From a bacterium (GTDB lineage Bacteria; Fidelibacterota; UBA2242): a stretch of 6,413 bases of DNA. Positions within the stretch are counted from its first letter, which is position 1, and each line of letters starts with the position of its first letter. Under the pieces are notes generated by a model. That model was not told the origin of the DNA. It saw only the letters and a program-made list of their open reading frames with translations, and made no database searches. Shown here piece after piece: positions 1 to 6,412 of this stretch. The DNA is taken from positions 1-6,413 of the forward strand of contig JAHIOG010000474.1 of the NCBI GenBank assembly GCA_018895675.1, in the 5' to 3' direction. Both the position numbers and the translations under genes were made by a program.

Positions 1-1
1 C

Positions 2-1273
2 GATGTTGTGGTAAAGCCCCGCACAGCCGGGGAAATTGCCCAAATCATGAAGCTGGCAAACCGTGAAAAAATCCCGGTTACGCCGCGGGGCGCCGGTAGC
101 GGATTGTCAGGCGGAGCCGTTCCCCTTTTCGGCGGAATTCTAATGTCTTTTGAGCGGATGAATGAGATCCTTGAGATCGACCGCAATAATATGATCGCTG
201 TCGTTGAGCCGGGTGTGATCACAAACGACCTGAATAATAAACTAAAAGATGACGGTCTCTGGTTTGCCGGCTACCCGATGAGTCTCGAAAGCTGCTACAT
301 CTGCGGCAATGTCGCCGAAAACGCCGGCGGCGGCAAAGCCGTGAAGTACGGGGTAACCGACCGCTATATCCTGGGATTAGAAGTTGTTACCCCCGAAGGA
401 GAGATCATTCACTTGGGCGGAAAGATCGTAAAAAATGTGGTGGGCTACGATCTGATCAAACTGATGGTTGGGTCGGAAGGAACGCTGGGAATTTTCACCA
501 ACATCACCATCAAACTACAGCCATTGCCATCCGAAAAAGTCGATTTATTAGTACCCTTTCAGGACGCCGAAGCCGCTATAAAAATGGTGCCCATTATTTT
601 AACCATGGGTCGGATTATTCCCACAGCGATAGAATTTATGGATCAATTGTCCTTCCAGACCTCATATCGCTACCTCAATGAACATCTGCCACATGAAGAC
701 GCCGGCGCCATGCTGCTGATCGAAGTGGATGGAAACAATATGGAACAATTGGAAAAGGAATATGAAATCATCGGCGAGCTGTGTCTCGAAAACGGCGCTC
801 TCGATGTCTTTGTGGCTGATAATTATACGACCCAGGAACGCGTTTGGAGCATCCGGCGCAATATTGCAGAAGCCTTTATGGTTTATTCGCCCGTTCAGAG
901 CCTGGAAGATATAGTCGTTCCCGTTGCGAATATTCCTGAAATACTACCCGAATTGAAAGCACTCTCCAATAAATACAATGTGTTGATCCCGTGCTATGGT
1001 CACGCTGGAGACGGAAATTTACATGCGACTATTGTGAAGAAGCCGGAAATGGATATCGGCGATTGGAATGTGTGTCTGCCGGAAATTTTGTTTGATCTGT
1101 ACGATAAAACCGTTGCCCTCGGCGGAACCATCAGCGGCGAGCACGGTATCGGACACAAACGGAAAAAGTTCCTCGACCAGGCGCTGGAGCCTGTAACCAT
1201 CGAATTGATGAAGCGTATCAAGCAATCCTTTGATCCTAACTACATCTTGAATCCCGGAAAAATCTTTGATTAA
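2..1273 (+). CDS. glcD: FAD-linked oxidase, glycolate oxidase subunit GlcD-like (5' end outside window)
   Basis: Flavin-dependent dehydrogenase of the GlcD / D-lactate dehydrogenase family, which oxidises a 2-hydroxy acid (glycolate, D-lactate or similar) to the 2-oxo acid and passes electrons on from FAD. Counting the GTG at position 8 as residue 1, the N-terminal FAD-binding (PCMH-type) domain shows PRGAGSG at residues 26-32, a glycine-rich NAENAGGG-like stretch near residue 105 and VGSEGTLGI near 155. The C-terminal FAD-oxidase domain has GHAGDGNLH (331-339) and GEHGIG (377-382); H332, H339 and E378 correspond to the metal ligands known in D-2-hydroxyglutarate dehydrogenase relatives. The frame is open to the window edge and the homology-like pattern begins before the GTG (DVVVKPR), so that GTG is not the start; about 40-50 N-terminal residues are probably missing. 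The protein ends at the usual NPGKIF, so there is no fused iron-sulfur GlcF domain, and no glcF follows. The exact substrate cannot be read from the sequence. Confidence 0.9.
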   Translation, partial: DVVVKPRTAGEIAQIMKLANREKIPVTPRGAGSGLSGGAVPLFGGILMSFERMNEILEIDRNNMIAVVEPGVITNDLNNKLKDDGLWFAGYPMSLESCYICGNVAENAGGGKAVKYGVTDRYILGLEVVTPEGEIIHLGGKIVKNVVGYDLIKLMVGSEGTLGIFTNITIKLQPLPSEKVDLLVPFQDAEAAIKMVPIILTMGRIIPTAIEFMDQLSFQTSYRYLNEHLPHEDAGAMLLIEVDGNNMEQLEKEYEIIGELCLENGALDVFVADNYTTQERVWSIRRNIAEAFMVYSPVQSLEDIVVPVANIPEILPELKALSNKYNVLIPCYGHAGDGNLHATIVKKPEMDIGDWNVCLPEILFDLYDKTVALGGTISGEHGIGHKRKKFLDQALEPVTIELMKRIKQSFDPNYILNPGKIFD

Positions 1274-1276
1274 TAA

Positions 1277-1292
1277 ATCGCTTTGCAGCGAT
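1277..1292 (+). other. Small hairpin just after the oxidase stop codon
   Basis: ATCGCT and AGCGAT form a perfect 6-bp stem around the loop TTGC, starting 4 bases after the TAA. It has no T-run of its own and sits 10 bases before the stronger terminator hairpin. It may stabilise the 3' end of the transcript or assist termination. It could also be a chance palindrome. Confidence 0.4.
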
Positions 1293-1302
1293 ATTTCAAG
1301 AG

Positions 1303-1328
1303 CGGGAGTGTTTTCATTCCCGTTTTTT
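1303..1328 (+). terminator. Intrinsic terminator after the oxidase gene
   Basis: CGGGAGTG (1303-1310) pairs with CATTCCCG (1315-1322) as an 8-bp stem with one G-U wobble, closed by a TTTT loop and followed directly by six T (1323-1328). Position, stem and T-tract are typical of Rho-independent termination. It separates the oxidase from the acetyltransferase transcript, so the latter needs read-through or a promoter of its own in the remaining short gap. Confidence 0.85.
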
Positions 1329-1349
1329 GTTATATTATACCAATCGACC

Positions 1350-1356
1350 AAGGTGG
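1350..1356 (+). promoter_or_regulatory. Shine-Dalgarno site that sets the acetyltransferase start
   Basis: AAGGTGG lies 3 bases before the ATG at 1360, which is rather close. The in-frame ATG at 1327 overlaps the terminator T-run and has no purine-rich site before it, so 1360 is preferred. This choice also begins the protein at MFKIV, as expected for the family. Confidence 0.65.
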
Positions 1357-1359
1357 AAC

Positions 1360-1788
1360 ATGTTTAAAATAGTAACAAATCCGGATGATCTCATCAAGGT
1401 CTTTATGATACGCGGCGTCGTGTTTATGGGTGAACAGAAAGTGGCCTATTCTATTGAGATGGACGAACATGAGTACAGCGCTCTTCATATATTAGGGGAA
1501 ATCAACGGTGAGCCGGTTGCTGCCGGCAGGATACGATTTATCGGAGAGTGGGCGAAGCTGGAACGAATTGCCGTAAGAAAAGAATTTCGTAATCACGGAT
1601 ATGGTCACAAAATAGTCGAATATATGTTGAAAATTGCCCGGGAGAGAGGGCACAGAAAATTCAAAATGCACGCCCAGTCGCATTTATGTGACTATTATGC
1701 CAAACATGGGTTTAAAGTAACAGGCAAGATGTTCAAGGAGGCAAACATCGATCATTTTCTAATGCTTCTCAAGGATAATCCCGTTTGA
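1360..1788 (+). CDS. GNAT-family N-acetyltransferase, ElaA/YjdJ-like
   Basis: Predicted cytoplasmic acetyl-CoA-dependent N-acetyltransferase of 142 residues, a normal length for a single GNAT domain. The N-terminal part shows the subgroup pattern R18-x2-VFMGEQ with a following E/D-rich strand (SIEMDEHE), then AAGRIRF and LERIAVRKEFRNHGYG. R77-x-x-G80-x-G82 is the pyrophosphate-binding loop (R/Q-x-x-G-x-G/A) for acetyl-CoA. The C-terminal half has AQSHLCDYYAKHGF and an F-x-E-x-x-I-D-H-x-x-M ending, both typical of ElaA-like proteins, including the tyrosine often used as general acid. The acceptor substrate is unknown for most of this subgroup. The gene stands alone: a terminator lies upstream, and downstream its TGA overlaps the likely -35 box of the TPR gene. 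The TATATTATAC stretch at 1331-1340 could act as a -10, but no convincing -35 matches it. Confidence 0.88.
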   Translation: MFKIVTNPDDLIKVFMIRGVVFMGEQKVAYSIEMDEHEYSALHILGEINGEPVAAGRIRFIGEWAKLERIAVRKEFRNHGYGHKIVEYMLKIARERGHRKFKMHAQSHLCDYYAKHGFKVTGKMFKEANIDHFLMLLKDNPV

Positions 1789-1813
1789 CATAAACAAATG
1801 ATTTATTTATATT
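1785..1813 (+). promoter_or_regulatory. Sigma-70-type promoter for the TPR gene
   Basis: TTGACA (1785-1790), 17-base spacer, TATATT (1808-1813): a full -35 match and 5 of 6 for the -10. The -35 contains the TGA stop codon of the acetyltransferase. A perfect TATAAT also occurs at 1817-1822 but has no -35 at a suitable distance, so it may be a coincidence of the AT-rich gap or an alternative -10. Transcription from the first pair would start near 1820 and give an untranslated leader of about 70 bases. The 105-base gap 1789-1893 contains nothing else that I recognise. Confidence 0.6.
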
Positions 1814-1893
1814 GACTATAATTAATAAATGTTTATGGTTATCGACAACAAAACATATAGAAACACCGTCTTATAGAATTGTAAATCAGCGAT

Positions 1894-4233
1894 ATGGCAG
1901 ACAACACGGATCATAAAAAACCAACTATCTTCAGGGACCTGCTGGACCGGCGTTTCCCTCAGATTGTCTTAATCTATCTGGGAGTCTGCTGGACAACTCT
2001 GGAGTTTATCAGCTGGATCGTGGAACACTATATGATCTCCCCTTATCTGACTGATTTCAGCTTTATTACCTTGATCTCGATGGTTCCCACCGTGGGAATG
2101 CTGGCCTATTTTCACGGCAGACCTGGTCGCGATGAGTGGACGCGTACCGAAAAAATCGGAATTCCAATCAATGTTATTTTTACCGGCATTCTAATTTTCA
2201 CGATTTTTAGCGGTAAAGAGCTGGGTTCTGCCACTACAGAAGTGAGCATAAAAAACGAAGCCGGTCAAACTATTCAAAGAGAAATTCCCAAATCAGGTTT
2301 CCAGAAAAGATTGGCTGTCTTCTTTTTTGATAATGAATCCGCAAAAAAAGAACTTGAATGGCTGCAATATGCTTTTATGGCAGGCTGCAATTTAGATTTG
2401 AATCAGGATCCCTTTTTCTCGGTATATTCAGCATATGATAACATGATTTATCAAAAGATTTTACAGGCGGGTTTTAGCGAGTCTATGCGGATGCCGATGT
2501 CTCTGGAAAAGAAAATTGCCAAAGATATTCTGCGGGAATATTTTCTGGGCGGCTCCTTTACCGTACAGAAGGACACATTCATTGTTAACACCTATTTATA
2601 TGAAACGAAAAGAGGGCGGCTATTATCTGAACACACAATCAGAAATGTTAATATTTTTTCCATTATCGATCAAATATGTGTTGATCTAAAAAAAGATTTG
2701 GGGCTTCCCGACTGGCATATCGAAAGCGTGGAAGATCTGCCAATAAGTGAAATATTGACTCCTTCAGCCGAAGCGTTCAGAGAATACATTGCCGGCGCCA
2801 ATTTTATTAACCTCAAAAATGATTTCGAAAACGCCACGCCTCATTTTTTAAATGCCGTTCAAACCGATCCCGGATTTGCCATCGCACACTGGGCGCTATA
2901 TAAATCCTATATTAACGAGAACAAACCGGAGCTTGCCCGGAAAGAACTACAAATCACGATGCAATATCTTTATAAGTTGCCTGAAAATCTGCAGTTCGGC
3001 GTCAAAGAAGAATATTATCTGATTTCCGAAGACCCTGATAAGCTTTTCGCCATATTGAATATGTGGGTTCAATTGTATCCCAGAGATATTCGCGGACATT
3101 TCCGGCTTGCAAGAGAACTTTTAAAGAAAAACTTGCCCGACAAAGCCATCGAGGAATATAAGACGATCCTTGAAATTGATCCCCAGAGAAAATATTATCT
3201 TCGTTATATTGGAAATATCTATCTCACAAAAGGAGATTTTAAAGAGGCTCTGAAATATCTAAAGCTTCATAAAAAAGAATACCCCAAAAAATCCAGCTCT
3301 TATTTCTCGCTTGGAGAATTGTTCTTCATCAAGGGAGATTATGAACAGGCCAAAAAATATTATACCGATGCTCAAATAATAGATCCGTCCGATATACACG
3401 TTATTGTTCGGTTTGGTTTAATTGAGGCGATTCTTGGCAACTACGATAAAGCCATAGAACAGTTTGATTTGGCTTTGGCAAGTTCAAAAACACCCCAGGA
3501 AAAATATTTCGTTTATGATGCTTTGCAGTATTTTTATTATGAAAGAGGACAAATAGAGCGGGCTTTTGACAATAGAAACAAGAAATTTACAGAATTGGCA
3601 AAATATTTGAATCCCGTTGATTTGATGATTAACAAGGTTTCCGATATGTCATTTGGCATGTATGTTACCAGTGATAACTCTTCCGAAGGTTTTAAGCAAC
3701 TTGCCGATTTTCATGGAAAGCTGTCGCAGCCCTGGGCGAAATACCTCGCTTTCGGCTATCTTGATATGTACGTAGAAATGAAGGATATTGAACAAACTGA
3801 AAAATATATTGAAGCTGTTTTAGGTGTAATCAGGATATTTTCCGATGAGAATAAGATGAATATCGTCTGTCATGCGCAGGGCAAGATCAGTGAATTGAGG
3901 GAAGACTATATAAATGCAGTTATGAAATATCAGCAACAGTTGCAATATGAACCGATAAATATTACTATCCTGACTGATATCGCCAGGTGTTACAGATTAT
4001 TGGGCGAATCGTCTAAGTCACGCAAATTTTTAGAAACAACGCTCAAAATATTTCCTGTTTACGCTCCGGCTCATTGCGAAATAGCGCGCGTGTATATTGA
4101 TACAGGCGAAAACAACAAAGCGCTGGAACATTTGGAAATCGCCCGAAAAGTATGGGAAAAGGCTGACCCGAATTATAAGCCCGCCAAAGAGATGCATGAA
4201 CTTTTCAAGATTATTAATAAAGACATCTCCTGA
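1894..4233 (+). CDS. Membrane-anchored TolB-like/TPR repeat protein
   Basis: Protein of 779 residues with three visible regions. Residues about 24-44, 54-73 and 88-106 are hydrophobic and look like three transmembrane helices. The preceding FRDLLDRRFPQIVLIYLGV resembles the start of the widespread 'FLxELKRRxVxRVAxxY' family of membrane TPR proteins. Residues about 137-275 look like a TolB-N/FlgO-like domain: KRLAVFFFDNES matches the usual IAVLPFxNxS strand, followed by ELEWLQYAFMAG, then FLGGSFTVQ and a T-x-L-x-E/D-x-x-x-G pattern. From about 296 to the end are helical repeats; the clearest TPRs are 399-430, 434-464, 468-499, 502-533, 690-721 and 725-755. Such TPR arrays bind partner proteins; the family's cellular role is poorly known, and no cyclase, kinase or DNA-binding domain is fused here. 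The ATG at 1894 lacks a clear Shine-Dalgarno site; it is chosen because it gives the full hydrophilic N-terminus seen in relatives. The gene ends 9 bases before the convergent gene, with no terminator visible between them. Confidence 0.8.
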   Translation: MADNTDHKKPTIFRDLLDRRFPQIVLIYLGVCWTTLEFISWIVEHYMISPYLTDFSFITLISMVPTVGMLAYFHGRPGRDEWTRTEKIGIPINVIFTGILIFTIFSGKELGSATTEVSIKNEAGQTIQREIPKSGFQKRLAVFFFDNESAKKELEWLQYAFMAGCNLDLNQDPFFSVYSAYDNMIYQKILQAGFSESMRMPMSLEKKIAKDILREYFLGGSFTVQKDTFIVNTYLYETKRGRLLSEHTIRNVNIFSIIDQICVDLKKDLGLPDWHIESVEDLPISEILTPSAEAFREYIAGANFINLKNDFENATPHFLNAVQTDPGFAIAHWALYKSYINENKPELARKELQITMQYLYKLPENLQFGVKEEYYLISEDPDKLFAILNMWVQLYPRDIRGHFRLARELLKKNLPDKAIEEYKTILEIDPQRKYYLRYIGNIYLTKGDFKEALKYLKLHKKEYPKKSSSYFSLGELFFIKGDYEQAKKYYTDAQIIDPSDIHVIVRFGLIEAILGNYDKAIEQFDLALASSKTPQEKYFVYDALQYFYYERGQIERAFDNRNKKFTELAKYLNPVDLMINKVSDMSFGMYVTSDNSSEGFKQLADFHGKLSQPWAKYLAFGYLDMYVEMKDIEQTEKYIEAVLGVIRIFSDENKMNIVCHAQGKISELREDYINAVMKYQQQLQYEPINITILTDIARCYRLLGESSKSRKFLETTLKIFPVYAPAHCEIARVYIDTGENNKALEHLEIARKVWEKADPNYKPAKEMHELFKIINKDIS

Positions 4234-4242
4234 TATTGAAAA

Positions 4243-6330
4243 TTATGTGACGTTATATTTATTCCTCTTACTATTCTTTGCACATTCAGGACACCAAGTA
4301 CCTGCTTTTATGCTATAGGGAATAGCTTCCCAGATATGTCCTTCGCTACACTGCCATTTTAACTTTGTACGAGCATTTATATATTTTTCGGAGAGGCATT
4401 TTCCACCTCGTTCTTTGGCGAGTTTTTGCATTTTTTCAATGCTGAGTTTTATATTGCCTGCACATTCAGGGCACCAGCTTCCTTGTTTTATATCAACAGG
4501 TTTAGCTTCCCATACATGTTTTTTACTACATTGCCATTTTAGTTTGGTATGAGAATTTACATATTCTTTGGAAAGACATTTACCGCCTCGTTCTTTGGCT
4601 ATTATCTGCATATCTTCAATGGACAACTTTTGTGCTTCCGCTAGTTTTTTTCTTCCACATTGAGGGCACCAACTTCCTCTCTTTACGATTATTGGTGTAG
4701 TTTCCCAAATATGATTTTCACTGCATCGCCATTTCAATTTAGTTGCATTATTAATATATTCTTTAGAAAGACATTCCCCACCTCGCTCTTTAGCAATTTT
4801 CTGCATTTTTTCAATGTTTGATTTTATATTTCCTATACATTCAGGACACCATTGACCCCTTTTTATATTTGCCGATGTATTTTCCCATATGTGACCCTTA
4901 CTACACCGCCATTTCAATTTAGTGACATTATTTATATACTCTTTAGAAAGGCACTCGCCACCCCGTTCCTTGGCAATTTTTTGCATCTCTTTAATGCTTA
5001 ATTTTTTACTACCCCCACACGCAGGGCACCAAGTACCCATCTTTATATTAGCAGGACTTGCGTTCCAGATGTGTCCTTCCTTACATTGAAAAGTTAATTT
5101 TATATCATTCCCAAGATAATTTTTAGATAAGCATTTACCACCTCTTTTTATAGAAATTTTTTTGATCGTTTCAAAATGGACTTTTAAATTGGGAATATAT
5201 GCTTCCTGTAAATTCATTTTAATATTATCAATGTCATAATGTAGATTTGCAAAACCAGTTCTTTTACATTCTTTTATTACAAAATCTTTAACTTCTGTTA
5301 TTTCTAACATTGTGGGCATTGCTGGTATTTGAATTAATGTTATCCCGTGTACTTTACACAATTTTTGTTTCTCTTTGTCATCTCTAATTCTTTTATGGAA
5401 TTCCTGTTTGGAATGGAAAAAATCAAGATGTCTGAAATGTTGCTGCCCCTGATGTTCAAATGCGAGATTAAGCGCTTTACAATATCCGTCTAATTCCATT
5501 TGGTTATTCTCTTTATTCACCAACCACTTAGGACGATATTTAGGAAATTTCTTTTTAAACAATTGCTCAAAAAAAATTCTACATATTCTTTCACCCAATC
5601 CTACAGAACATTCAGGACACCATCTACCAATTTTAATTTTACTTGGTGTAGCTTCCCATATATGACCTTCACTGCACTGCCATTTAAGTTTTGTTTCGAC
5701 ATTAACATATTTTTTAGAAAGACATTTACCACCTCTTTCTTTAGCGATTTTTTTCATTTCTTGTATGTTAAGTTTTACATTAGCTGCACATTCTGGACAC
5801 CAACTTCCTCTTTTTACACTTGATGGGACAGCTTCCCAAATATGTCCTAATTTGCATTGCCATTTTAATTTTGTTTTATTTCCTAAATATTTTTCAGAAA
5901 GACATTTACCACCTCGTTCCTTTGCTATCTCTCTCATTTCTTTAATGTCAAGTATCTTAAGTCCTGCACATTCACGACACCATTGACCTCTCTTTATATT
6001 TGCTGGTTTATTTTCCCAGATATGTCCTTCACTACACTGCCATTTTAGATTTTTATTGGCATTAATATATTTTTTAGAAAGGCATTTACCTCCCCGTTCT
6101 CTAGCAATTTCTTGCATTTCTTCTATACTCAATTTTTTAAGTCCTGCACATTCACGACACCATTGACCTTTTTTTATATTTGATGGAGTATTTTCCCATA
6201 CATGATTCTTCTCACACTGCCACTTTAGTTTTGTATGTGTATTAATATATTTTTTAGAAAGGCATTTACCACCTCGTTCTTTGGCAATCTTTTGCATATC
6301 TTCAATTGTATATTTTGTTCTGTGCGTCAT
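4243..6330 (-). CDS. Nine-unit treble-clef zinc-finger protein with central PD-(D/E)XK-like nuclease domain
   Basis: Protein of 695 residues, probably cytoplasmic (no signal peptide or membrane segment), basic, and likely nucleic-acid binding. It consists of nine units of about 60 residues: 8-66, 67-126, 127-186, 187-244, then 382-443, 444-503, 504-568, 569-628 and 629-695. Each reads roughly I-E-x-M-Q-K-I-A-K-E-R-G-G-K-C-L-S, then L-K-W-x-C-x3-H-x-W, then K-x-G-x-W-C-x2-C, giving a C-x3-H-x14-C-x2-C zinc site. This resembles the probable zinc-ribbon/treble-clef family DUF4379 (recalled, not searched). Between units 4 and 5, residues 245-381 look like a DUF559/Vsr-type PD-(D/E)XK nuclease: GER at 246-248, ELDGY at 279-283, AFEHQGQQH at 290-298, a charged DDKEKQKLC helix, then GITLIQIP at 329-336. 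The ATG at 6330 follows a good Shine-Dalgarno site. The gene is clearly AT-richer than the oxidase gene, which suggests acquisition by transfer. Possible roles are a homing or mobile endonuclease, a defence nuclease, or a DNA-repair-like enzyme; none can be decided from sequence alone. Confidence 0.85.
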   Translation of the reverse strand: MTHRTKYTIEDMQKIAKERGGKCLSKKYINTHTKLKWQCEKNHVWENTPSNIKKGQWCRECAGLKKLSIEEMQEIARERGGKCLSKKYINANKNLKWQCSEGHIWENKPANIKRGQWCRECAGLKILDIKEMREIAKERGGKCLSEKYLGNKTKLKWQCKLGHIWEAVPSSVKRGSWCPECAANVKLNIQEMKKIAKERGGKCLSKKYVNVETKLKWQCSEGHIWEATPSKIKIGRWCPECSVGLGERICRIFFEQLFKKKFPKYRPKWLVNKENNQMELDGYCKALNLAFEHQGQQHFRHLDFFHSKQEFHKRIRDDKEKQKLCKVHGITLIQIPAMPTMLEITEVKDFVIKECKRTGFANLHYDIDNIKMNLQEAYIPNLKVHFETIKKISIKRGGKCLSKNYLGNDIKLTFQCKEGHIWNASPANIKMGTWCPACGGSKKLSIKEMQKIAKERGGECLSKEYINNVTKLKWRCSKGHIWENTSANIKRGQWCPECIGNIKSNIEKMQKIAKERGGECLSKEYINNATKLKWRCSENHIWETTPIIVKRGSWCPQCGRKKLAEAQKLSIEDMQIIAKERGGKCLSKEYVNSHTKLKWQCSKKHVWEAKPVDIKQGSWCPECAGNIKLSIEKMQKLAKERGGKCLSEKYINARTKLKWQCSEGHIWEAIPYSIKAGTWCPECAKNSKRNKYNVT
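4246..5187 (-). repeat. Five tandem zinc-finger units (units 5-9) of about 180 bp
   Basis: Coding tandem repeat after the nuclease domain. Unit spans are 5002-5187, 4822-5001, 4627-4821, 4447-4626 and 4246-4446. Unit 5, next to the nuclease, is the most divergent (FQC in place of WQC, CPAC in place of CPEC, altered first helix). Unit 7 carries an extra LAEAQK segment after its last cysteine. All five keep the complete C, H, C, C zinc-ligand set. Confidence 0.9.
5188..5598 (-). other. Region encoding the embedded nuclease-like domain
   Basis: Encodes residues 245-381 and interrupts the finger array. Candidate catalytic residues are E247 in the first helix, D281 in ELDGY, and E292-x-Q294 in AFEHQG, followed by QQH. 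The usual lysine of (D/E)-x-K is glutamine here. The later pattern (K319 in a charged helix, then a hydrophobic strand GITLIQI) fits the C-terminal half of DUF559/Vsr-like folds. Base composition is among the lowest in GC of the window. Residues about 355-381 are probably a linker leading into unit 5. Confidence 0.6.
5599..6309 (-). repeat. Four tandem zinc-finger units (units 1-4) of about 180 bp
   Basis: Coding tandem repeat before the nuclease domain. Unit spans are 6133-6309, 5953-6132, 5773-5952 and 5599-5772. Units 1 and 2 share the unusual CREC last knuckle and a long run of identical DNA (5957-5989 and 6137-6169), which indicates a recent duplication. All four keep the C-x3-H-x14-C-x2-C spacing. 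Confidence 0.9.
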
Positions 6331-6339
6331 GATATAATA

Positions 6340-6345
6340 CTCCCT
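6340..6345 (-). promoter_or_regulatory. Ribosome binding site of the zinc-finger/nuclease gene
   Basis: On the - strand AGGGAG stands 9 bases before the ATG at 6330, preceded by an A-rich run. Sequence and spacing support this start; there is no earlier in-frame start after the upstream TAA. Confidence 0.7.
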
Positions 6346-6349
6346 TTTT

Positions 6350-6412
6350 TTATAAATACATTTTTTCCTTTGCTATACAAATTGCATCAAGCAGGCTCAA
6401 TACCTCCCTCCC
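6350..6412 (-). CDS. Possible 3' end of an upstream - strand gene (partial)
   Basis: Reading the - strand from the right edge, one frame stays open for 20 codons and ends in TAA at 6350-6352, 19 bases before the ATG of the zinc-finger/nuclease gene. The residues (GREVLSLLDAICIAKEKMYL) look like a helical C-terminus, and the close spacing would fit an operon. Twenty open codons is weak evidence, and I do not recognise a family. Confidence 0.25.
   Translation of the reverse strand, partial: GREVLSLLDAICIAKEKMYL
6372..6400 (-). promoter_or_regulatory. Weak candidate promoter for the zinc-finger/nuclease gene
   Basis: On the - strand TTGAGC (6395-6400) and TATAGC (6372-6377) are 17 bases apart, each matching the sigma-70 consensus at four of six positions. 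Transcription would start about 35 bases before the ATG. If the open stretch at 6350-6412 is truly coding, this promoter would lie inside the upstream gene, so both calls are tentative. Confidence 0.25.

Noticed and set aside
729..914. Second + strand frame inside the oxidase gene
   Set aside because: Fully inside the conserved oxidase frame, with a W/R/I-rich product typical of an out-of-frame shadow.
1000..1351. Open frames on the - strand within the end of the oxidase gene and the terminator region
   Set aside because: They overlap well-conserved oxidase motifs (GHAGDGNLH, GEHGIG) on the other strand and show no family pattern.
1327..1359. Upstream ATG at 1327 as start of the acetyltransferase
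   Set aside because: It begins in the T-run of the terminator and would add 11 residues without family similarity, while the ATG at 1360 has a Shine-Dalgarno site.
4097..4318. Open frame spanning the convergent gene ends
   Set aside because: It overlaps the last TPR and the last zinc-finger unit in other frames and has no recognisable start signal or product.
5500..5986. Two + strand open frames opposite the zinc-finger/nuclease gene (5500-5823, 5765-5986)
   Set aside because: They are antisense to a strongly patterned coding repeat, have F/T/S-rich low-complexity products that mirror the repeat, and lack ribosome binding sites.
4246..6309. CRISPR-like periodic repeat
   Set aside because: The period is about 180 bases, the repeats diverge mostly at silent positions, and they are translated as zinc-finger units; there are no short identical repeats with unique spacers.
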